DNA of 64,000 nucleotides, from contig RJMB01000005.1 in the NCBI GenBank assembly GCA_003725585.1, positions 164,107 to 228,106 on the forward strand, given 5' to 3'. This DNA is from Halostreptopolyspora alba. GTDB lineage: Bacteria; Actinomycetota; Actinomycetes; Streptosporangiales; Streptosporangiaceae. Positions 23,296-33,224 of the stretch are shown piece by piece; within the stretch, counting starts at the first letter, position 1, and every line of letters starts with the position of its first letter. Position numbers and translations under genes: made by a program. The notes under the pieces were generated by a model. It made no database searches. It was not told the origin of the DNA and saw only the letters and a program-made list of their open reading frames with translations.

Positions 23296-24549
23296 TCACC
23301 CCTCGTTGGCGGTCGCCTCTTGGGCGATGTCGCCGCGGTAGAACGAGCCGCGCAGCTCGATCCGCTCGATGGCCTGGTAGGCGCGTTCGCGGGCGGTGGC
23401 GAGGGTGTCGCCGGTGCCGACCGCGTTGAGGACGCGGCCACCGTTGGACTTGATGTCACGCACCCCGCTCCAGGCCGTGCCGGCGTGCAGGATGTAGGCG
23501 CCCTCGACGGCGTTGGCGGCGTCGATACCGGACACCGGGTCCCCCTTGACGGGGTCGCCGGGGTAGTTCTCGGCGCCGAGAACCACCGTCACTGCGGCAC
23601 CCGTGCGCCATTCCAGCGACGTGATGCGGCCCAGGCCGCCGGTGTCGGCCGCCTGGAGCAGCGCGCCGAGCGGCGTGGCCAATCGGTCCAGGACCACCTG
23701 GGCCTCGGGGTCGCCGAACCGCGCGTTGAACTCCACGACCCGGGGCCCCTCGGAGGTCAGCGCGAGCCCGACGTAGAGCAGTCCCTGGTACCGGTTGCCG
23801 CGCCGGGCCAGCTCGCTGACAGTGGGGCGCACGATGGTCGTCATGACCTCCTCGACCAGGCCCTCGGGGGCCCACGGGAGCGGCGCGTACGCGCCCATGC
23901 CGCCGGTGTTGGGACCCGTGTCGCCGTCGTGGGCGCGTTTGAAGTCCCGCGCCGGGAGCATCGGAACGGCGTTGACACCGTCGCACAGCACGAACAGCGA
24001 CATCTCGGGGCCGTCGAGGTACTCCTCGACGACCACCCTGCCGCACTCGCGCGCGTGCCGTTCGGCCTCGCCGCGGTCGTGCGTGACCACGACGCCCTTG
24101 CCCGCGGCCAGGCCGTCGTCCTTGACGACGTAGGGAGTGCCGAACGCGTCGAGCGCGTCGGTCACCTGCCCTTGTGACCTGCATGTGCGCGCGCGGGCGG
24201 TGGGCACCCCGGCCGCCTGCATGACCTCCTTGGCATAGGACTTGGACCCCTCGATGCGCGCGGCCTCGCGGTCGGGGCCGAACACCGGGATGCCGCGGTC
24301 GCGCAACGTCTCGGCCACACCCTCGACGAGTGGCGCCTCGGGGCCGATGATGACCAGCTCGGCGCGGATCCGGGACGCGAGCTGTGTGACGGCCAACCCG
24401 TCGCGGACGTTGATGACGTGGTTCTCGGCGTTGGCCGAGATGCCCGGGTTCCCGGGCGCGCAGTGCAGACTGGTGATCCCGGGATCGCGCGACAGCGCCC
24501 GGACGAGTGCGTGCTCGCGGCCACCGCCGCCGAGGACAAGGGCTTTCAC
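23296..24549 (-). CDS. purD: Phosphoribosylamine-glycine ligase (GAR synthetase)
   Basis: ATP-grasp enzyme of the second step of de novo purine synthesis, 417 aa. Visible: KALVLGGGGREHAL at the N-terminus, GTPYVVKDDGLAAGKGVVV (ATP-grasp lysine loop), GPNTGGMGAYAP, and EFNARFGDPEAQVVL (metal-binding acidic residues). GTG start with GAAGG eight bases upstream. Forty bases after purA, so probably cotranscribed. Confidence 0.95.
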   Translation of the reverse strand: MKALVLGGGGREHALVRALSRDPGITSLHCAPGNPGISANAENHVINVRDGLAVTQLASRIRAELVIIGPEAPLVEGVAETLRDRGIPVFGPDREAARIEGSKSYAKEVMQAAGVPTARARTCRSQGQVTDALDAFGTPYVVKDDGLAAGKGVVVTHDRGEAERHARECGRVVVEEYLDGPEMSLFVLCDGVNAVPMLPARDFKRAHDGDTGPNTGGMGAYAPLPWAPEGLVEEVMTTIVRPTVSELARRGNRYQGLLYVGLALTSEGPRVVEFNARFGDPEAQVVLDRLATPLGALLQAADTGGLGRITSLEWRTGAAVTVVLGAENYPGDPVKGDPVSGIDAANAVEGAYILHAGTAWSGVRDIKSNGGRVLNAVGTGDTLATARERAYQAIERIELRGSFYRGDIAQEATANEG

Positions 24550-24589
24550 GGGATGGACCTTCGCGCGTTGAGGACTCGGGGGTGGTCGG

Positions 24590-25873
24590 CTAGGTCAGGG
24601 GGCTCAGTTCCAGGGTCTGGTCGCGGCCGGGGCCGACCCCGATCGCCGAGATCGGGGCGCCGGACATCTCCTCCAGGGTACGCACGTAGGCTTGCGCGTT
24701 CTTCGGGAGTTCCTCGAACGAGCGGGCGTGCGAGATGTCGGAGTTCCAGCCGTCGAGGTACTCGTAGATCGGCGTGGCGTGGTGGAAGTCGGTCTGCGTC
24801 ATGGGGATCTCATCGTGCCGGACCCCGTTGACGTCGTACCCCACGCAGACGGGGATCCGGTCGAGCCCGGAGAGCACGTCGAGCTTGGTGAGGAAGAAGT
24901 CGGTGATGCCGTTGATCCTGGTGGCGTAGCGGGCGATGGCGGCGTCGAACCAGCCGCAGCGCCGGTTGCGCCCCGTGGTGACGCCGTACTCGCCGCCGCT
25001 CTGGCGCAGCCACTCGCCGGACTCGTCGAGCAGTTCCGTGGGGAACGGCCCGGAGCCCACTCGGGTCGTGTACGCCTTCACAATGCCGATGACCTTGCTG
25101 ACGCGGGTGGGGCCGATGCCCGCACCGGCGCACGCTCCTCCCGCGGTCGGGGAGGAGGAGGTGACGAACGGGTACGTCCCGTGGTCGAGGTCGAGGAGCG
25201 TGCCCTGCGACCCTTCGAGGAAGACGGTCTTGCCCTCGTCGAGTGCCGCGTTGAGTTCCAGGGAGGTGTCGGAGACGTAGGGCCGCAGCATCTCGGCGTA
25301 GCCCAGGTACTCGTCGACGACCTGCTCGGGGTCGAGGCCCCGACGGTTGAAGACCTTGGTCAGGATCTGGTTCTTGTCGTTGAGTGTGAGCTCGATCTTC
25401 TTGCGCAGGATCTTGGGGTCGAAGGTGTCCTGCACGCGCACGCCCACCCGTGAGGTCTTGTCGGAGTAGGTGGGGCCGATGCCGCGTCCGGTGGTCCCGA
25501 TCCTGCCCTTGCCCAGGAACCGTTCACTGACCTTGTCGAGCGCGCGGTGGTAGGGCATGATCAGGTGCGCGTTCGCGGAGATCCGCAGGTTGCCGGTGTC
25601 CACACCGCGTTCCTGGAGCCCCCGCAGCTCCTCGAAGAGCACTCCCGGGTCGATGACGACGCCGTTGGCGATGACCGGTACCACGTCCGGGGAGAGAATG
25701 CCCGCTGGCAACAGGTGCAGGGCGTACCTGTCCTCACCAATGACCACGGTGTGTCCCGCGTTGTTTCCGCCCTGGTAGCGCACGACGTAGTCCACACGGT
25801 TACCGACAAGGTCGGTCGCTTTGCCCTTACCCTCGTCACCCCACTGGGCCCCAACGAGCGTGATCGCCGGCAT
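24590..25873 (-). CDS. purA: Adenylosuccinate synthetase
   Basis: GTP-dependent conversion of IMP to adenylosuccinate. 427 aa, standard length. Visible: the P-loop [18 protein letters not shown], the GNNAGHTV loop with the catalytic His, and [11 protein letters not shown] start at the ATG at 25873, eight bases after AGAGGT; the ATG six codons earlier lacks a site. First of the purA-purD-purB group. Confidence 0.95.
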   Translation of the reverse strand: MPAITLVGAQWGDEGKGKATDLVGNRVDYVVRYQGGNNAGHTVVIGEDRYALHLLPAGILSPDVVPVIANGVVIDPGVLFEELRGLQERGVDTGNLRISANAHLIMPYHRALDKVSERFLGKGRIGTTGRGIGPTYSDKTSRVGVRVQDTFDPKILRKKIELTLNDKNQILTKVFNRRGLDPEQVVDEYLGYAEMLRPYVSDTSLELNAALDEGKTVFLEGSQGTLLDLDHGTYPFVTSSSPTAGGACAGAGIGPTRVSKVIGIVKAYTTRVGSGPFPTELLDESGEWLRQSGGEYGVTTGRNRRCGWFDAAIARYATRINGITDFFLTKLDVLSGLDRIPVCVGYDVNGVRHDEIPMTQTDFHHATPIYEYLDGWNSDISHARSFEELPKNAQAYVRTLEEMSGAPISAIGVGPGRDQTLELSPLT

Positions 25874-26178
25874 GCCGGTGTACCTCTGCATTCGTTCGCT
25901 TGAGGGCGGGAACCCTCACCGGATCCCCGCACACGGGTAAGCCCCTGGCGCAAGGTAGCGACAGGGGCCCTTGCGTATTGAGCGTACACGACACGGACCC
26001 CGGCCCGTGAGGGGCGGGGTGCCAGTCCGACGTCATCGGGGCGTCGCGCGTCGTGGCTGGCCAGGGGAGCCGTGCCGCGCTTGGGGAAATCGTGCCGGCC
26101 GTCCGGTGACGGGTTCCCCGTTCGAGGGTGGCGGGGTTCCGGAGGTGCCGAAGACTCCCGCCGTTGTGGACAGTGGAG
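25874..26178. other. purA upstream region
   Basis: 305 bases between DUF3151 and purA (both minus strand). It should hold a purA promoter; two related segments CAAGGGCCCCTGTCGC and CCTTGCGCCAGGGGC (minus strand, about 25940-25975) stand out as a possible imperfect repeat or operator. No gene seen. Confidence 0.35.
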
Positions 26179-26595
26179 CTATGTCTGGAGCGCCTTGGCG
26201 GCGGCCGGGCTGCTGTCGCGTAGGAACGTCGAGCAGCGCTCGGCCTCGTCGGCCTCGCCGATGGCGCCGGCCGCGACTCCGAGCATGTGCAGGGAGCGGA
26301 GGAAGCCCTGGTTGGGTTCGTGTTCCCAGGGCACCGGGCCGTGCCCCTTCCAGCCCGAGCCGCGCAGCTGGTCGAGGCCCCGGTGGTATCCGGTGCGGGC
26401 GTAGGCGTAGGCGGCGACGGAGTCGCCGGCCTCGAAGGCGCGCTCGGCCAGTTGGGCCCAGGCCGCCGAGTAGGCGGGGTACCGGGCGGCGACCTCAGCG
26501 GGGTCGGTGCCGGCGGTGAGGGCCTCGCGCGCCTCGGGGGTGTCGGGAAGGCGGGTTTCGGGGGGTTCCCCGAGCAGGTTCTGATGCAGCTCCAT
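26179..26595 (-). CDS. DUF3151 family protein
   Basis: 138 aa from ATG 26595 (MELHQNLLGEPPETRLPD). All-helical, with the family's HRGLDQLRGSGWKGHGPVPW and EPNQGFLRSLHMLGVAA segments. DUF3151 is an actinobacterial family of unknown function that is very often found beside fba, as here (141 bases downstream of fba on the same strand). A purine-rich GGATGGAGG precedes the start. Confidence 0.85.
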   Translation of the reverse strand: MELHQNLLGEPPETRLPDTPEAREALTAGTDPAEVAARYPAYSAAWAQLAERAFEAGDSVAAYAYARTGYHRGLDQLRGSGWKGHGPVPWEHEPNQGFLRSLHMLGVAAGAIGEADEAERCSTFLRDSSPAAAKALQT

Positions 26596-26736
26596 GCCTC
26601 CATCCTGCCAGGTGCCGCCGATGGTGGCGCTGGTAGCCGGAGGCGTGCCCGGCCGCCGCGTCCGCCCATGATGGAGACGGCCGGGCACGCGAAGGCCCCC
26701 GAACCGTGGTGGAGCGAGGGCCGACTGGAGCGCGGG

Positions 26737-27759
<1,023 letters not shown>

Positions 27760-27888
27760 GGTGACTCCCTGTTGCGCCTGGAGTTGCGAGTTCGAACTGC
27801 CCCGCGGCAGCCACACGGGACTCGTCAACTCACTGGATCACTGTTTGAGTTCAGGGGCAAGTATCGCGAACCCCGCGGCCGCACGAAA

Positions 27889-27898
27889 GGTCTAGACC
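27889..27898. promoter_or_regulatory. Perfect palindrome GGTCTAGACC (DasR-type site core)
   Basis: The 10-bp palindrome equals the core of the published DasR responsive element (ACTGGTCTAGACCAGT); outer positions here are AAA on the left and AAAAT on the right, so the match is partial. It lies 130 bases upstream of fba and about 170 before the 28069 gene. Confidence 0.45.
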
Positions 27899-28055
27899 AA
27901 AATAGTCCCTTGCTCAGCGGCAGTGTCGTGGGGGGTGGGGGTCAGTGTGTGGCGGGGCGTCTTCCCACGGCACAAAACCACCGCTGTGTGCGCCTGAGCT
28001 GAACTTCGTTCACATTTGTCAGTCCCCCGGCATCGCTTCCGAGGGTGAGTCACGC

Positions 28056-28061
28056 TACATT
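28056..28061 (+). promoter_or_regulatory. -10 box TACATT, leaderless start
   Basis: TACATT, seven bases, then GTG 28069; no ribosome binding site. Supports 28069 over the in-frame GTG at 28045. Confidence 0.5.
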
Positions 28062-28068
28062 CGTCTCC

Positions 28069-28500
28069 GTGGGACGACATCGCAACGATCCACGAGGGCC
28101 GGGCACGATAATGGCGATGGCCAGTGCCGCCGCTGTTCTCGTCACACTGGTCGCGTTGGGTGGGTTCTTCCTCTACCGTTCGCTTCCCGGTAACTCCGAC
28201 GCCGTTGTCGCGCCGGAGTCCGGAGCCCAGGCCGACGCGCAGTCCCAGAGTGACGCCATCGACTCCCACGCGTTGCACATCGTTGTCGTGGGCCAGTCCA
28301 GCGAGGTGGTGGTCCGCGTGCCGGGGGGTGACGTCCTCACCGACACCGAGATGACCGACGGCGAGTACGTCTCCTACGACCAGGAGGAGCTGGAGGTCAC
28401 CATCGGCGAGCCGAGCGCCGTCGAGGTGCACGTGAACGGGGAACCCCTGGACATCTCTGACGAGGACCCCGGATACTCCTTCACCGTCGAGCGCGAGTGA
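28069..28500 (+). CDS. Single-pass membrane protein with small beta domain (RodZ/DUF4115-like)
   Basis: 143 aa. A short basic N-terminus, one membrane helix (ASAAAVLVTLVALGGFFLY, about 20-40) and an extracytoplasmic domain of short strands (LHIVVVGQSSEVVVRVPGG, ELEVTIGEPSAVEVHVNG). The second half resembles the C-terminal DUF4115 domain of RodZ-type proteins (GEPSAVEVHVNGEPLD). The cytoplasmic HTH of RodZ is missing. Function unknown; it is divergent from fba. Confidence 0.65.
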   Translation: MGRHRNDPRGPGTIMAMASAAAVLVTLVALGGFFLYRSLPGNSDAVVAPESGAQADAQSQSDAIDSHALHIVVVGQSSEVVVRVPGGDVLTDTEMTDGEYVSYDQEELEVTIGEPSAVEVHVNGEPLDISDEDPGYSFTVERE

Positions 28501-28682
28501 CCCCCGCGGCCTCGCCCGTGTTTCCCGGGGCTCGCTGTCACTCGCCTGGGGACGGGTTCCCAAGGGGGCGGGAACCTTCGGGGCCTTCGGTGGGGTCGCT
28601 CGTTCCTCTCTTGCCCCACCTACGCATCCTCCAGCACCCCGGCCACACCCGGCCCACGCCCGCTTAGCTCGAAAAATAGACC

Positions 28683-29216
28683 CTAGACATCAAGATCGGA
28701 CAACTCGAACACCGCGCGGTACGGCAACCCCTCGTCGGTGATCCTCTCGCGCGCCCCTCGGTCGACGATCACGGCCACGCCGGCGATCCGCGCGCCCTCC
28801 TCACGCAGCGCGTCGACCGCCGTCAACACCGATCCACCCGTGGTGGAGGTGTCCTCGACCGCGAGCACCCGCCGGCCCGCGACGTCGGGCCCCTCGATCC
28901 TGCGCTGTAGGCCGTGCTCCTTGCCCGACTTGCGCACCACGAACGCGTCGAGCCGTCGCCCACGCGCGCCCGCCGCGTGCATCATGGCGGTGCCCACGGG
29001 GTCGGCACCCAGGGTCAGACCGCCCACCGCGTCGTAGTCGAGATCCGCTGTCGCGTCGAGTAGCGCGCTCCCGGCCAGCGGGGCGCTCTCGCCGTCGAGG
29101 GTGATCCTGCGCAGGTCCACGTAGTAGTCGGCCACCCGGCCCGACGAAAGCGTGACACGGCCCCGGATCACGGCCTTATCGTTGATGTGCCGAAGGAGAT
29201 CCTCGCGATCGCTCAT
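28683..29216 (-). CDS. pyrE: Orotate phosphoribosyltransferase
   Basis: Makes OMP from orotate and PRPP in pyrimidine synthesis. 177 aa. Visible: RGRVTLSSGRVADYYVDLR, VGGLTLGADPVGTAM, FVVRKSGKEHG and the PRPP loop VLAVEDTSTTGGSVLTA. Two ATGs are six bases apart; the second (29216) lies seven bases after a TAGGCT box, suggesting a leaderless transcript. Divergent from cutA. Confidence 0.93.
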   Translation of the reverse strand: MSDREDLLRHINDKAVIRGRVTLSSGRVADYYVDLRRITLDGESAPLAGSALLDATADLDYDAVGGLTLGADPVGTAMMHAAGARGRRLDAFVVRKSGKEHGLQRRIEGPDVAGRRVLAVEDTSTTGGSVLTAVDALREEGARIAGVAVIVDRGARERITDEGLPYRAVFELSDLDV

Positions 29217-29264
29217 GGCCATGAGCCTAGAACCTGTCGATCACGACCAACGTAAGAGGTGGGC

Positions 29265-29606
29265 ATGTCGGTTTCCGGTGGCGCGGAGCGAGTGCGGGTC
29301 GAGACCACGACCGACACCAGGGCGTCGGCCGGCGCGATCGCGCGTTCGGTCATCGAGCGTCGGCTGGCCGCCTGTGCCCAGGTGGTGGGCCCGATAACGA
29401 GCTTCTTCCGGTGGGAGAACGAGGTCCAGGAGGACGAGGAGTGGATGGTGGTGCTCAAGACCGCCGCTGACCGCCTGTCCGACCTCACCGCGCACCTGCT
29501 GGAGGTACACCCCTACGACGTGCCGGAGGTCATCTCGGTGCCGATCGACGGGGGCAACCCCGAGTACCTGGCCTGGCTCTCCGACGAGACCAGGACCGGG
29601 ACCTGA
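29265..29606 (+). CDS. cutA: CutA1-type divalent cation tolerance protein
   Basis: 113 aa, a trimeric ferredoxin-like fold protein related to PII. Family features: RSVIERRLAACAQVVGPITSFFRWENEVQEDEEWMVVLKT (seen in parts) and HPYDVPEVISVPIDGGNPEYLAWL. Linked to copper tolerance in E. coli, general role unclear. ATG 29265 follows AGAGGTG. Its stop overlaps the next ATG (TGATG), so the two are coupled. Confidence 0.92.
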   Translation: MSVSGGAERVRVETTTDTRASAGAIARSVIERRLAACAQVVGPITSFFRWENEVQEDEEWMVVLKTAADRLSDLTAHLLEVHPYDVPEVISVPIDGGNPEYLAWLSDETRTGT

Positions 29607-30220
29607 TGCCGGCTGGCGGCCTGGTGATGCTGCACAGCCCGCTCGCGACGGCCGAGCAGTGCGCGAGGGTCGCGGCGGAGCTGGAGCGGCAGGGAGTCCG
29701 CTGTACCCTCCCCGAACTCGGCCCGGCCGACATGTCGCCGTACGCGGCGCGCTTCGTAGCGCGCGCCGCGCAGCGAATCGGACAACACCACGACTCCGGC
29801 GAGACTCTGGGAATCGTCGCGCGCGGCGCGGCGGGACCGTTGGCTCCCCAGGTCGCCGCCGCGCAACGCGCCGCCGGGCGACACGTGGCCAGCTACATCC
29901 TGCTCGACGCGCTTCTGCCGCAGCAGGGCACGCCCACGCTGGCGGAACTCGCCCACACCCAGGCGGACACGGCGGAGGTACTCGAGGCCGCCAGCCGGAC
30001 CGTCAACGACCCCGACGCCCTGCGCGACGAACAACTACCCATCGTGCACGACTGGCCCGACGCCCCGTGCGGCTACCTGCTCACCGACACCCGCTACTCC
30101 CACTGCGCGCGACTCGCGCGGCTGCGCGGGTGGCCGGTGACCGACCTGAGCGACGAGCCGCCCGACGACGCGGGCCTCGCCCGCGCCGTGATCTCCATGC
30201 GTGGCGCGCTCACCTCCTGA
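29606..30220 (+). CDS. Predicted alpha/beta-hydrolase-fold protein of unknown role
   Basis: 204 aa. The start is a beta-alpha unit (GGLVMLHSPLATAEQCARVAAELERQG), followed by GETLGIVARGAAGPLAPQVAAAQRAAG, where GIVARGAAG takes the place of a hydrolase nucleophile elbow but has no serine, so catalysis is doubtful. A late HDWPDAPCGYLLTD segment and GWPVTDLS resemble the acid/base part of small hydrolases. Overlaps the cutA stop by one base. No family assigned. Confidence 0.6.
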   Translation: MPAGGLVMLHSPLATAEQCARVAAELERQGVRCTLPELGPADMSPYAARFVARAAQRIGQHHDSGETLGIVARGAAGPLAPQVAAAQRAAGRHVASYILLDALLPQQGTPTLAELAHTQADTAEVLEAASRTVNDPDALRDEQLPIVHDWPDAPCGYLLTDTRYSHCARLARLRGWPVTDLSDEPPDDAGLARAVISMRGALTS

Positions 30221-30529
30221 CGGGGTCAGAAGGAAGACGAAGGGTGGGGGCGCGCGTCCGCCTCCCCTTACGGGCGCGCCCCCCGGGAACGCCGTGCCGC
30301 GGCGTTCCCGCCCGTACCGGTCGGGGGCCGCCCGCGCGTGAGGGGGTGCGTCCACCCACCTCAAGGGGGCCAGAAGGCCCGCGACCAACCGGTACGTCCC
30401 GCCGGGAGGCCCCGGCGGTTCCGGTCCAGTGGGTTCGCCCCCTCCGCGAACGGCACCGGACCGGTGGGCCGCCGTCGCGCGACCCCGCCCCCTCTACCGG
30501 GGCGCGCGTTTCGGCGGCGCTCGGTGCGG
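30221..30529. other. Very GC-rich intergenic region
   Basis: 309 bases between convergent genes. Contains a perfect hairpin at 30285-30309 (GGGAACGCCG, loop TGCCG, CGGCGTTCCC), a likely bidirectional terminator. The long open frames here are a by-product of base composition. No gene seen. Confidence 0.6.
30285..30309. terminator. 10-bp perfect hairpin
   Basis: GGGAACGCCG-TGCCG-CGGCGTTCCC, between the convergent 29606 and 30530 genes. Confidence 0.6.
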
Positions 30530-31291
30530 TCATGAACTCGTGCGCGGCTCCCCGATGTCGTCGAGGAATGTGAGGGTCTCCTCGTAGGTCTCCGGGAGGG
30601 TCACGGTCGAGGCGTGGGCTCCGTGCCTCGCGCAGATCCCGAAACGCAGGTCGTGCGCGCGTTCGGCCAGGTCGTCCCGGGCCGGCGCGAGCACGCCGAT
30701 CCGACCACGGCCCAACAGGGCGATAGTCTCGCCCCCGCTGAAGAACCGGCGCAGCTCGTAGCCGAGCACGATGAGCCGCGCGGTGTGGCGCCACGGGTTG
30801 GTCAGGGAGTCGAGCGCCAGCACGAGCAGCTGGTGGTTCGTCGCGTACGGAGCGTTCGGATCCGCGGCCTGGTACACCTCACCAAGCCGGGTACTCAGGT
30901 ACGCGGCGGTGCACAGGCCCGTGAGCGGGTCCCGGCACCCGTCCTGGGGGTGGCCCGCCTCGACCCATCCCCGCGCGACGGCGTTCACCAGCCGTCGCGG
31001 CGGTTCGGGCCACCCGACGACGTCCGACAACGCGGCGAAGTCGTCGAGGGTGGCGCCGATCGACACTCCTGAGCGGGCTCGGGCCCGCCCGAACCGGACG
31101 CACCCGTCCTCCATGTCGGTGCGTTCGACCGCGGCGGCGCACAGGGTCTCCACCGAGGGCGTCCACCAGTCGTCGGGCGGGTTCCAGCCGGTCTGGCGGC
31201 TGCGCTGGCACCAGAGATGGCGCAGCCGGTGGTGGGGGCTCGCGGAATGGTGACGAGCCGGACGCGGGTCCTCCGTACCGGTTCCGTCCAC
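30530..31291 (-). CDS. Degenerate GGDEF-domain-like protein
   Basis: 253 aa from GTG 31291, which follows GGAGG; the frame is open for a further 586 codons but that part is antisense to the sigma-factor gene. Residues 120-250 resemble a GGDEF domain: the entry motif CRDPLTGLCTAAYLSTRL is typical, but the catalytic GG(D/E)EF loop is replaced by GRGRIGVLAP. It is therefore unlikely to make cyclic-di-GMP and may act as a sensor or scaffold. Divergent from the membrane-tethered sigma factor. Confidence 0.7.
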   Translation of the reverse strand: MDGTGTEDPRPARHHSASPHHRLRHLWCQRSRQTGWNPPDDWWTPSVETLCAAAVERTDMEDGCVRFGRARARSGVSIGATLDDFAALSDVVGWPEPPRRLVNAVARGWVEAGHPQDGCRDPLTGLCTAAYLSTRLGEVYQAADPNAPYATNHQLLVLALDSLTNPWRHTARLIVLGYELRRFFSGGETIALLGRGRIGVLAPARDDLAERAHDLRFGICARHGAHASTVTLPETYEETLTFLDDIGEPRTSS

Positions 31292-31326
31292 ACCGCCTCC
31301 TCTCGTGTTCGTCGGGCATCGGGGCC

Positions 31327-31360
31327 GGATGCGCCCGCCCCCGATATCTCGGGCGCATCC
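31327..31360. repeat. 11-bp inverted repeat in divergent region
   Basis: GGATGCGCCCG and CGGGCGCATCC, 12-base spacer, 35 bases upstream of the GGDEF-like gene; operator or cruciform, not downstream of either gene. Confidence 0.7.
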
Positions 31361-31425
31361 GCTCCCCGTCACCCCTAAACACGGAGTCAGGTGGCAACTA
31401 TGACGCGAGTACGGGATATTTGTTT

Positions 31426-31455
31426 CGCGGTTTTTGCGCCCGCTTGGTAACCGCG
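31426..31455. promoter_or_regulatory. Inverted repeat CGCGGTT-N16-AACCGCG
   Basis: Perfect 7-bp arms 100-127 bases upstream of the sigma-factor start, in an AT-richer stretch (GATATTTGTTT) that could be a promoter. Possible operator. Confidence 0.45.
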
Positions 31456-31552
31456 AGAGAGGAGCCGCGGCCCGCGGTGACGGCCTCGTCGCGGCACGGT
31501 GCGCAGGAACGGCCCCGGCCCCCGACGACCCCCTATCCGTGGGAACGAACCG

Positions 31553-32971
31553 ATGCCCCAGCCGCAGCATGAGAAGACGCAGCTGCTCTCCAGTGATGAG
31601 GAGCTCATCGGAGCGGTTCGCGAGGGCGATACCGGCGCGTACGCGTCCCTGTACGAGCGGCATGCCGACGCCGCGCGCGGGCTGGCGCGTCAGCTGGTGC
31701 GCCAGCCCGACGTCGACGATGTCGTCGCGGAGACTTTCACCAGGGTGCTCAGTGTGGTGCGGCGAGGCGGAGGGCCCGCCGACGGGTTCCGTCCCTACCT
31801 GCTGACCGCGCTGCGCCACGTGGTCTACGACCGGTCCCGCGGGGAGAAGCGCCAGGTCGTCACCGACGACATGGAGCGTTTCGACACCGGCGAGCCGTTC
31901 GTCGACCCGGCGCTGGAAGGGCTGGAACAGTCCTTGATCGCGCGGGCGTTCCTGTCCCTGCCGGAGCGGTGGCAGGCGGTGCTCTGGTACACCGAGATCG
32001 AGCGGAACAAGCCCGCCCGGGTGGCGCCGATCCTGGGTATGACCGCGAACGGCGTGGCCGCGCTGGCTTACCGGGCTCGTGAGGGGCTGCGGCAGGCGTA
32101 CCTGCAGATGCACCTCGCTGGTGGCGCCCCCGCGGAGTCCTGCCGCCCGGTGCTGGAACAGCTCGGCGCCTATGTGCGCGGCGGACTGGCCAAGCGTGAC
32201 GCCAGACCGGTCGACCAGCATCTCGACGACTGCGCCGACTGCAGCGCTGTGTACGCGGAACTCGTGGACGTCAACGGTGGGCTGCGCGGGATCATCCTGC
32301 CGCTGGTGGTCGGCCCGGCCGCTGCCAGTTACGCCGCCGGGGGCGTGTTCGGGGGCACGGGCGTGGTCGGCGTCGTGAGTGGGTGGTGGCGGCGGCTGCC
32401 CAAGCGAGCGCAGCAGGGAGTCGTGACCGGGACCGCCGTGGTCGCCGCGTCGGTGGCGGCCGCCGCTGTGTTCACGCTGGCCGGTGACGAGGACCCGGTG
32501 CGGTCGCAGGAGGAGGAGACGCGGGCCGCCGCCCCGCCACCGGGCGGTGGGGAGGAGCCCGAAGGCGGGGGTGACGGCGGGGGCGGTGACTCTCCGGACG
32601 CGCCGCCCGCTCCGAACGCGCCCTCGGAGGAGTCCGCTGACTCCGAACCCGCCGGTGAGGAGGCCCCATCGCCCGAGGATCCGCCTCCCGAGGATCCACC
32701 TCCCGAGGATCCACCTCCCGAGGATCCGTCGGCCGATCCCGCGCCGCAGGAACCCCCACCGGAGGAGCCGAACGAGGTACCCGAGCAGCCGGAGCAGCCC
32801 GAGATTCCCGAACCGCCGGAGCAACCCGAGCAGCCGGAGCAACCCGAAATTCCGGGGCCGCCCGGGCTGACGGACCCACCCGGACTCACGGACCCGCCCG
32901 GCCCGCCCGGGCTCACGGATCCACCCGGTCCACCCGGGCTCACGGACCCGCCCGGCCCACCCGGGGGGTAG
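31553..32971 (+). CDS. Membrane-tethered ECF sigma factor with built-in zinc-finger and proline-rich tail
   Basis: 472 aa. Residues 15-90 are sigma region 2 (GAYASLYERHADAARGLARQ, DDVVAETFTRVLSV); 125-185 region 4 (LSLPERWQAVLWYTEIE, GMTANGVAALAYRAREGLRQ). HLDDCADC (223-230) is an anti-sigma-type zinc-finger motif; a hydrophobic helix follows at about 290-311; the outside part (312-471) is Glu/Pro-rich with PPPED repeats and collagen-like GLTDPPGPP repeats. The whole resembles ECF groups carrying a fused anti-sigma-like, membrane-anchored extension (ECF53-like). Start: ATG 31553 after GGGAACG. Confidence 0.85.
   Translation: MPQPQHEKTQLLSSDEELIGAVREGDTGAYASLYERHADAARGLARQLVRQPDVDDVVAETFTRVLSVVRRGGGPADGFRPYLLTALRHVVYDRSRGEKRQVVTDDMERFDTGEPFVDPALEGLEQSLIARAFLSLPERWQAVLWYTEIERNKPARVAPILGMTANGVAALAYRAREGLRQAYLQMHLAGGAPAESCRPVLEQLGAYVRGGLAKRDARPVDQHLDDCADCSAVYAELVDVNGGLRGIILPLVVGPAAASYAAGGVFGGTGVVGVVSGWWRRLPKRAQQGVVTGTAVVAASVAAAAVFTLAGDEDPVRSQEEETRAAAPPPGGGEEPEGGGDGGGGDSPDAPPAPNAPSEESADSEPAGEEAPSPEDPPPEDPPPEDPPPEDPSADPAPQEPPPEEPNEVPEQPEQPEIPEPPEQPEQPEQPEIPGPPGLTDPPGLTDPPGPPGLTDPPGPPGLTDPPGPPGG
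32672..32729 (+). repeat. 15-bp tandem repeats coding PPPED
   Basis: About four nearly identical copies of CTCCCGAGGATCCAC inside the sigma-factor gene tail. Confidence 0.8.
32865..32968 (+). repeat. Repeats coding GLTDPPGPP
   Basis: Five near-copies of GGGCTCACGGACCCGCCCGG-type units giving collagen-like Gly-Pro-Pro sequence at the C-terminus of the sigma factor. Confidence 0.8.
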
Positions 32972-33224
32972 CCACTCGGGCCGGGCGGTGTCTCCGGGCC
33001 GTTCCGAGTGGCGATTCCGCTCGGCATGACATTTGTCGCCGCAGGTCACTTTGGGGAGAGCGTGTGCGGTCGGTACCAGAGTGTCCTGGATGGCAACCGA
33101 AGTCTCCCGAACTTGGTTAGGCTGTGCCTCGGCCTGACTGTTGGCTGAGTGCCGATCACTGCTGCGACCCCGGCCCGCGTTGCCGGTCCGGGGCGCCCAG
33201 AACGAAGGGAAGGGGCGGTGTCGC

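Noticed and set aside
30530..33049. 839-codon minus-strand open frame
   Set aside because: Only the part below 31291 has protein character and a ribosome binding site; the rest is antisense to the sigma-factor gene and reads as Arg/Pro/Gly repeats.
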